A stretch of 64,000 bases of DNA, taken from positions 5,332,001 to 5,396,000 of the forward strand of contig OX467084.1 in the NCBI GenBank assembly GCA_950106755.1, given 5' to 3'. Positions 57,055 to 64,000 of this stretch are shown piece after piece. The notes under the pieces were generated by a model. It made no database searches, was not told the origin of the DNA, and worked only from the letters and a program-made list of their open reading frames with translations. Within the stretch, counting starts at the first letter, position 1, and each line of letters starts with the position of its first letter. The stretch comes from Climacium dendroides (Eukaryota; Streptophyta; Bryopsida; Hypnales; Climaciaceae). The translations under genes and the position numbers were made by a program.

Positions 57055-58068
57055 GTATTGGATTAGGATGGGACTGTAGCTAGGAACCTTCTGATTAGGT
57101 TAGGTCAATCTTTTCTCTTACACCAGATGACTTGAGCAATCCAATTCCTTATCAACCCTGCTGTTGAAGTGGTTTTTGTGTGGTGCAACATTTGCTTCCT
57201 TCTTTGGGGACGAGCTCTGCAAAGGAGAACGTCCCTGCGGGTCGTCCTAAGTTTTGCTAGCTTGATGGGCCTGGGGTCCTGGCTATGGTGCCAGTCCTGT
57301 GATAGATAGAAGTTAGGGCTTATTATAATTGACCCTAGGGTCATGCTGAAGTCTGGATACGAGACTGATGAACCGAACCGAGTTCACTGATATTGTTGCA
57401 TCGTTTGACTGAACTCAAAGGCTCAAATGTGGGTTTTTCTCTCTAATTGTAAGATTCTCTTCTGGCTTGCGGCCTTTGGGCATGAGTGGTGGTTTTCCGG
57501 GGGAGTTCTAAACGTGTGAGAGCCCATGCAAGCGGCCCTGGTCGAATGAAGCACTGGACGGAGGATTTGCTTGAGTCGTTTATTTCTCAGCGAGTTGAAA
57601 GGTCGGGAGATTGATGAGGAGTCAGCCATTTAAGTAAGTTCCGTCGAGGATAAACATAATTATGCAATCGGCGACACTCTCGACATATCAGTGACCTGAC
57701 TAACGCCTATGAATGAATGTTGGACGAGTTATGAATAAAATGAAAGCCTAAATTGGAGTGGGACGAGTGAGATTGGTGGCCATAAAGTGAGTGGAAATTG
57801 TGGCTCTTTCATGTCTCGCGCTCGTGATCTGGAACCAACTTGGGCTGGGATATGAAGGAAGTGTACGGGTGACTGGCTCGACTACTGGTCCTCTGAATTG
57901 GCGGCAACAAGTCCCTGCTTGAGAATGGGTGGGTTTGGAAAGCCCGAAGGCAAAGCCAACGGGGGGAACGACCCCAGGGCAACTCAAATTAGAATGGGTG
58001 GGTTTTGAAACTGAGAAGCGCATTCCGAAACAAATAATTTCTGTACAAAACACCTCTCAGGTATCTCT
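57055..58068. other. bL34 3' flank and intergenic DNA
   Basis: Moderate GC with no convincing frame. 'agaatgggtgggttt' occurs at 57,921 and 57,991 as direct copies 70 bp apart, bracketing a short G/C-rich inverted segment ('cgggggg..ccccagg'). Confidence 0.4.
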
Positions 58069-58136
58069 TCTGGAGGGGTCTCTCGTGGTATTCCCGCCTG
58101 TCACGCGCGTGACCCGGGTCCGATCTCTGGCAGCGG
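58069..58136 (+). pseudogene. tRNA-Asp(GUC)-like sequence
   Basis: From TATTCCCGCCTGTCACGCG onward it follows plant nuclear tRNA-Asp closely, with anticodon GTC, a T arm (CCGGGTCCGATCTCTGG) and a 3' acceptor strand CAGCGGC. The D arm is shortened, the anticodon stem has a C-C mismatch, and the 5' acceptor strand does not pair well. It is therefore probably a pseudogene or the head of a SINE rather than a working tRNA gene. Confidence 0.55.
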
Positions 58137-58179
58137 CAACTCCTCGAACAAGAGGTGTGGCACCTTCACTGCAGGTGAT

Positions 58180-58253
58180 CCTAGCTAGGCAGCGCCACAT
58201 GCACCCATCCGTGACCCATGGTTCAGACCTGGGTTTGACTCCCGGCTGGTGCA
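58180..58253 (+). pseudogene. tRNA-Gly(GCC)-like 3' half
   Basis: The last 32 bases (..TTCAGACCTGGGTTTGACTC.. to GGCTGGTGCA) match the T arm and acceptor end of plant tRNA-Gly with about four changes. The 5' half is not recognisable as tRNA-Gly. It lies 44 bp downstream of the tRNA-Asp-like sequence on the same strand. Confidence 0.45.
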
Positions 58254-58879
58254 TCTCTAATATCACTGCCTTCAGTTTCAAGACTTCGGAGTTTCTTCGC
58301 AACAAATTGTTCAAATCACTTTGAACAATTTAAGGAAACTTCCTAGTGGAATACAATTTGGCATGAAAAATTCATTTTGCAGCGCAACCTTTGGGTATCA
58401 ACTATTAGCAAGAATCGGTAACTTGTAGCAAGAATCGGTAACTTGTAGCTCGAATTCAAATCCACATCTTCAACAATCGAACGTATAGTCTGTAATTTAT
58501 AATCGTGCACCTTTACTCCCAATTTGTAAAGCATGAAACTGGAACTGGCATACAACCTTGTTAGAGCACTTCACTCCATGTATATTCACAATAATTGACC
58601 GATGCATCATTCACAAAAAAAAATAATGAATCCTTTAGTCAACATCATATTCAAAAAATTCATACCAAGATATATATGCAAATTGGCGCACATATCAACA
58701 TCATATCGAAGAAAATACATAGCTCGGATTATTTGCCTAAATAAACTTGATAACCAGTTTGATAGCCGACATCGACTTCGAAGCTGCAGTAGCTTGGTTG
58801 CCATGGCTTAAGACATCCAATGCAATTTCCAAACTTGAGTAATCGTTTACCAATACTCTCATAATACTAGTAGCTATAA
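58254..58879. other. Intergenic DNA upstream of the BTB promoter
   Basis: Contains a short tandem duplication ('agcaagaatcggtaacttgt' at 58,408 and 58,428). No gene. Confidence 0.45.
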
Positions 58880-59125
58880 CTTGCTGCCTCGGTAGTAATG
58901 TACTTCAAACTGGAAGAGCACTTGCTGCCTCGGTAGTAATCTACTTCAAACTGTGAGAGCACTTGCTGCCTCGGTAGTAATCTACTTCAAACTGGAAGAG
59001 CACTTGCTGCCTCGGTAGTAATGTACTTCAAACTGGAAGCGCACTTGCTGCCTCGGTAGTAATGTACTTCAAACTGGAAGAGCACTTGCTGCCTCGGTAG
59101 TAATCCACTCCAGACTATAAAAGCC
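58880..59125 (+). promoter_or_regulatory. Six 41-bp tandem repeats in the BTB gene promoter
   Basis: The unit starts CTTGCTGCCTCGGTAGTAAT and continues with 'tacttcaaactggaagagca'. Starts are exactly 41 bp apart: 58,880, 58,921, 58,962, 59,003, 59,044 and 59,085. Copies 1-5 differ by only a few bases. Copy 6 diverges in its second half, where 'actggaagag' has become 'actataaaag', a TATA box. The array thus ends on the core promoter and may supply repeated protein-binding sites. Confidence 0.88.
59116..59121 (+). promoter_or_regulatory. TATA box of the BTB/POZ gene
   Basis: TATAAA inside CAGACTATAAAAGCC, lying within the sixth 41-bp repeat. A start of transcription near 59,145-59,155 is expected. 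A strong donor GTAAGT follows at 59,280. Confidence 0.6.
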
Positions 59126-59279
59126 AAAGCTCACTTGATCCCTCCTCATCAGTTTTCATCGTTGTCACAGGCCTCTCTTGAAAGAGATCCCACTAGATAG
59201 TTCTCAATTTGTACTTAGCCGCGTCCATCCTTCGCTTATCTTGGGCTCATTCGACCCCCAAAAGCTCAACACGGAAGAG

Positions 59280-59715
59280 GTAAGTTATATCTCCACGTAT
59301 TTGTCCTTTTTGTGCTCCATCTAGACGTAGTGAGGGAAACAGTACAAATTAACAAAGGACATGCATGGTGCACATGTGCGATAGATTTAATGCATATGTT
59401 GATGCATGTTATGTTCTCTTACAGTATGTATAGTCAAATGAATTCATTGAAATTGGGTGTTTCAAAGGCCGAAATTGTATTGCTATGATAATTCAGCATA
59501 AGTCCTAAACAGTTGTAATAGACAGTCGACATGCCAAGCTTCTGGCCGGGTTCAACCTTAAAGACAATCTTCTCAATTCGGTCTGAACAGTGTAGAACAA
59601 AATTCGAATGAGCAAACCCTTCCCCTTGAAGAGGTATCAATGACACCAATGTAAATTCTTAGAGTAGAGTTTCCTACAACTTTGGATAACATGTGTCGTT
59701 TGTGCATGTGTCTAG
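59280..59715 (+). other. Predicted 5'-UTR intron of the BTB/POZ gene
   Basis: Donor ..GGAAGAG|GTAAGTTAT at 59,280 and acceptor ..GTGTCTAG| ending at 59,715. The length of 436 nt is in the usual plant range. Its removal decides which ATG is first in the mRNA. Confidence 0.5.
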
Positions 59716-59744
59716 GTCACGTCGGGAATTCAGCACCCTCACAA

Positions 59745-61130
59745 ATGGATGAACAACAATTTCCAATGACAGTGTGGTGTGGCGGAGGAAACGCAGGTCA
59801 GGATGTTTCCATTCGCCTCGTCCCCAGCGAACTAGAAGTGGACAACCTTCGCAGCCGAGAGCCCTTCGCGGTCCTGAAGGTGCACTCCACTCGGTTGAAT
59901 GAACACAGCAACTACTTCCAAGCGTGCTTAAGCGAGAGATGGACACACCCAGATGCAAATCCATCACCACCTTCCATGGAATTCTGTCTGGAGCTCATCC
60001 ACGGGCTGCAAGTTGCAACTTACACAGACTGCTTTTCCCGCATGTACAAGCCTCTCCGCAAAAACTTCAAGGACGTCAAATCCAGTCTGGAGCTCCTGCG
60101 AGTCGCGTCTCAGATCGATTTCCATAAATTGGTGGACTTCATTTGTCGGTATTTGTCAACCATACCTTGGTCTGAGGAGGATGAGCTCAGGATTCGACAC
60201 TTCTCATCATCCCCAGATTTTCCTCGTAGCGAGGCCGGGGGTCTGGTCGCTCGGTTGGAGATCGGCGGAGATGGCAACGAGGATTCTCGTAAGAAACTGT
60301 TGAGCGACCAGATTGCGCACAGCTTACGTATTGCTTTGCATCAAGACGAAAGTGTGCATAGAGAGAGATTACTCAGTGCTCAATCTTTTTTCGAGGACTT
60401 GTTTTATTACATTCGCCAAAGCGAAATAGATTCTGCTTTTGAGGACGACGTGGTCACGATTGTCAGCAAGGAAGTGAAGGAAATGCTCCAGACTTTCCAT
60501 GAAGAGTGTCGCAAGCATACCATCTATGACCACTTTTGGGGAGAAACTTCGGTGGGCATTAAGATTGAAGATGACCGTGTTTCTGACTTCAGAAGAAAAC
60601 TGAAGGCACTCTGTTGGGCACTGGAGCTCTTACTGAAGACGCAAGTGGCTGAAGAAGTGATCGAGTGCTTGCTGCATTTGGAGTTGTTTGTGGCAATAAT
60701 TCTTGCAGCCGAGACTATTGATTTCAGCCAACCGGCTTTCAAAAACATTGCACTACGCTTTTGTAAGGTTATGATATTCATATTCCAAGAGGTGGTCGCG
60801 GGAGGTCTCCTGTTGGAAATTCCAGATCGAGTTTTACTGATCGAGAGATGGCAGGACCTGGACTGTATATTTTATCTGGACACGGAGAATGAAAACCTTG
60901 TCACGGGGGAGTTTCGAAAAGCTCTAGAAGGTGTGTTTCTGACTTTGCCATTGCAGCAGCAGCTGGAGCTCTTGCAGCGGAGCACTATTTTCTCCCAAAG
61001 ATTCATCTGCAGAAACTCGCTCATTGTTCTGATGAAGAGAAACTGGCCAGCAGCTCAAGAGGACGCATTGCTGCAAGCTGATGCGAATGTGGAAGTGGAG
61101 GGGGGTGTCTCTGATTCTATGGATACATGA
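59745..61130 (+). CDS. BTB/POZ domain protein, At3g05675-like
   Basis: 461 aa from the ATG at 59,745. An N-terminal BTB-like domain spans about residues 18-140 (DVSIRLVPSEL, FAVLKVHSTRLNEHSNYFQA). It is followed by the hallmark of this plant subfamily, ASQIDFHKLVDFICRYLSTI then PWSEEDE (121-147), and a long helical C-terminal region of about 300 residues. Such proteins are thought to act as substrate adaptors of CUL3 ubiquitin ligases; targets cannot be inferred. An in-frame ATG at 59,682 would add 21 residues (MDNMCRLCMCLG..). I prefer 59,745 because a donor at 59,280 and an acceptor ending at 59,715 (..tgtgtctag) would splice the leader and remove the upstream ATG. Promoter repeats and a TATA box lie about 600 bp upstream. 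Confidence 0.9.
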   Translation: MDEQQFPMTVWCGGGNAGQDVSIRLVPSELEVDNLRSREPFAVLKVHSTRLNEHSNYFQACLSERWTHPDANPSPPSMEFCLELIHGLQVATYTDCFSRMYKPLRKNFKDVKSSLELLRVASQIDFHKLVDFICRYLSTIPWSEEDELRIRHFSSSPDFPRSEAGGLVARLEIGGDGNEDSRKKLLSDQIAHSLRIALHQDESVHRERLLSAQSFFEDLFYYIRQSEIDSAFEDDVVTIVSKEVKEMLQTFHEECRKHTIYDHFWGETSVGIKIEDDRVSDFRRKLKALCWALELLLKTQVAEEVIECLLHLELFVAIILAAETIDFSQPAFKNIALRFCKVMIFIFQEVVAGGLLLEIPDRVLLIERWQDLDCIFYLDTENENLVTGEFRKALEGVFLTLPLQQQLELLQRSTIFSQRFICRNSLIVLMKRNWPAAQEDALLQADANVEVEGGVSDSMDT

Positions 61131-64000
61131 GTGAGAATTTTTCAATGAATTTCAGTTGCCTCTTGACTACATGCAATCAGTATATGGTTTCAGTTACATG
61201 AAGGCAGAGCCCTGGGCATATGGGTGTGTCTGTTGTAGAGTTTGTAGTTCAACCAAAAAGGATAGATATGAATTTTGCAAATTATGGAAGGTCGGAGGAA
61301 TTAGTTAGACACAATTTATGCAGGCAAGATTTTGAAATTTCTTTCACATTTTCATACTAGTCTATTGCTAGATTTTATGGTTAAGGTTGCAACGCAAAAA
61401 AAATAAAAAATAAAAAATAGTGCTCTTTGCACTCAAAATGGCATCCTAGATCTACTTCATAGTAGTCTACTTCATACAAGATCCTACAGTTAGATTTGAA
61501 AAAAATAAAAATAAAAGCTTAAGTTTGTGTTCTTTGTTGTATAAATGGCTATATTGACTTGTGTTTGACAAGAAACAAACTTTGGAACTTTAGGGATTAA
61601 AAATTAGTTGAATTCTTTCAACTTCAAAGAAAATTGTTTATTGTTTGATCCTTGAAGGATAGATTGGTGACCTTGAAAATCATCCCTTTAGTAACTATGT
61701 GAATCATTCGCTTAAAAATTGCAGAAGGACTCATTCCAATCCTTCTTATTGGTAGTCAACCACTGTAGAAAACATCTACTTTTTACAGCAAAATTCCAAG
61801 TATGAATAGTTACACTTCTTTCCTACTAGAAGGATTCTCTGTCATCCTCCTCAATGTATAAGGGTTAAAAGATTTCACTTTACAAATTTCAAACTATCTT
61901 AGTATATAAAATATTATAAAAGATTCTCTTAAACAAATTACTTACATTTTAAAATTTTGGTCAATTGCCTCTTATATTTGTACAGTTTTTAAAGCACTAC
62001 CCTATGTAAGCTTAATTAAAATGAAAATCAATTGTTTTGAAATAATTGGTACTACATATAAAGAGTTTTGATGAAGTGAAGGTTTTAATATTTTGGAAAA
62101 AAAAATTAACATGTAGAAAATGCTTCTATGTAGGACAAAAGTGCATTTATTCATCCTTGTAATTTTGCATGAAAAGGGGAGGTCTTGTGTAGTAGTTTGA
62201 CTTACAATGAGTGCTTTTGGATTTTTTTTAACCAACTATTCACACAATGATGGCCAATTTCGTTAAAATGGCGAAATTCCTCTACTTTGATAGTTTTTAC
62301 AGTTCAGAACAAGCGGTTTGAAGTTTTCAAATTTCCTAGATGTCCAAAATCTATACCTTTATTAGATATTTGAAATCTATACTTGTGATAGATGTCACTT
62401 TTACAATTCAGAGCGTGCATTCTGAAATCTATAGTAGTCCTAGATTTCTTAAATCTATAAAAGTCCTAGATTCCTGAAAACTATACTTATCCTAGATGTT
62501 ACTTTCACAATTCAGAACGGGTGGTCTGAAAGTGGCACATGGAATGCCACCATTTTAACGAAATTGCCCATAATGCCAAAAGAGATGATTTCCATGGTCA
62601 CTAGCTTGTCCTTTAGGGGTTAAAAGCCTTATCCCTTAAAAGCCGAAGGTCATTATTTTATCAAAAACCACTAAAAATTGTCATTTCTACTATGTTCACC
62701 TAACTCTAAGATCATTTAATTTACTTGTATGAGATCATTTGGTAAAAATTTCATGAAGTTTGATTGCACAAATCTAGAGATATTAGCATTCAAAGTTGAA
62801 AAAAATAATAAATAAATAAATAAAATTGAACATTAGCATGCAATTTCAAATGACTTAAACTACAATTTATGGAAAAAATTTGCACTATGGACATTGAATT
62901 TTTTAAAAATTATGTTGAAGAATTGAATTGAAAGTCTAGGAAAAAAAATTCAAAAAACACAAACTTAATTTTCATCCTTTAAGAAATTGTAGAGGTAGAT
63001 CCAAGATTGAAAGAAAAACTAAATTATTAATAGCTCTAAGATGGGATTGAAACACAATAATTACAATGGTGAGATTGTTCTAGAAAGCAAATTTAACCCC
63101 TAAAGGACCAAACAACGTTTTTTGGCATCACAAGCAATTTTGGGCAACTCATTGCAAATGGTATTTCGATTTTTTTTTCTTTGAAATTTTCACACAACAT
63201 GTACCTAAGAAGTAGCTTTAAGGTCCAATAATTTTCATAACTTTTGACAACATGGTTAAAAAGTTATTGTATTCTATGTAGTTTTCATTGCTTGGCAAGG
63301 AGCTTGGACAACAAAAAAATACATATTTAAATTATATTTAATTTAAAAATAAAAAATTGAAATTATTTCTCTTAATTTATACATCTATAGAAAGATTTGA
63401 ATCATTCCATTTTAATTAACTCCTAAAGGACAATTGCTTATTGAACAAACAATTGAAAATCTGGGTAGGTTCTAATAAAGTCAATCTTGGTCAAATGTTC
63501 ATGAAATTTTGAAACATGGTATGAATATGTCCCCCCTCAATGGAAATTTAATTTTTCTTCTGATGAGATGTCCATTTTAAAAGTTATGTTGCCCTAAACT
63601 TTTTAGGCAACTTGAACAGCTTTGGAAAACTTTTCCAAAACTCCTCCTTTACTTTTGAAATTTTGCAAGTATATAACTTAAATGATATAAGAAGCTAATG
63701 TCAAAAAAAAAATAACCATGTGTAGTATAAAAATCTTACTTTAGGATGAGTTAAAGGTTGTTGGCCTTGTCAGGCTTCAATCTATGTAGTCAAAGTTTCT
63801 AAAAAAATTTCCACACATTCCCATAGTAGTCTAATACAATTTGTGCAATTGAATTTTGTACATTTTTTTTCACTATCCTAAAAAGTGGCAGTTTTTCACA
63901 ATTTCTGCCTGAAATATGCCTACAACCTTTAGGGGTTATTGAAATGAAAGTTACGAGGACTTGTAGTTTGCAGGTAGTTTATGGAATTTCTACTCAAAGA
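61131..64000. repeat. Mosaic of dispersed repeats, mostly TTAA-A relatives
   Basis: 61,330-61,605 matches the right part of subfamily A (ends 'aactttagggattaa'). 61,640-62,620 matches parts of 1,640-1,840 and 55,590-55,900. 62,607-63,100 carries an inverted subfamily-A segment. TTAACCCCTAAAGGACC at 63,092 starts another copy, interrupted at 63,416 (TTAACTCCTAAAGGAC) by one that ends ..ACCTTTAGGGGTTAT near 63,939. No gene is visible after the BTB 3' end. Confidence 0.5.

Noticed and set aside
58069..58136. Functional tRNA-Asp gene
   Set aside because: Shortened D arm, mismatched anticodon stem and unpaired acceptor strand argue for a pseudogene or SINE head.

Overview
This looks like a piece of plant nuclear genome. 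GT-AG introns, a plastid-targeted ribosomal protein bL34 precursor, a plant-type CHX cation/H+ antiporter and an At3g05675-like BTB/POZ gene all point to a photosynthetic land plant. Coding exons are clearly richer in GC than the very AT-rich surroundings, and genes are sparse and short of introns. I cannot name the species. A bryophyte or lycophyte is a guess, not a demonstration.

Layout. 1-15 kb is repeat-rich intergenic DNA. It holds TTAA-bounded transposons, two copies of a Mutator-like MITE with perfect 9-bp target duplications, a gene remnant broken by a nested insertion, an 840-bp array of 20-bp repeats and a 61-bp tandem array. 15.7-18.5 kb is the CHX gene (3 exons, 814 aa). 18.5-28 kb is AT-rich, with several small inverted-repeat elements including a Stowaway-type MITE. 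28.0-29.1 kb is an intronless RING-finger E3 ligase gene on the minus strand. Part of its flank and the gene were duplicated in inverted orientation: the second copy at 36.0-37.7 kb carries a broken RING pseudogene, while the first arm has been stretched by later transposon insertions. The spacer and right flank (33.6-40.9 kb) hold several unrecognised minus-strand coding candidates: a His-rich repeat protein, a 73-aa cysteine-motif protein and a 164-aa exon. 41-55 kb is intergenic, with more TTAA elements and minisatellites. 56.2-57.1 kb is the plastid bL34 gene (2 exons). 58.1-58.25 kb has two tRNA-like sequences. 58.9-61.1 kb is the BTB/POZ gene, whose promoter contains six exact-period 41-bp repeats with the TATA box in the last unit. 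61-64 kb is again built of dispersed repeats.

The genes do not form a pathway; they are independent housekeeping or regulatory loci. The main biological interest lies in the mobile DNA. A family with termini TTAA-CCCCTnAnnG...CnnTnAGGGG-TTAA occurs in several subfamilies, and a related empty site inside this same window shows a single TTAA. That is the integration signature of piggyBac-type elements, which I know mainly from animals, fungi and protists.
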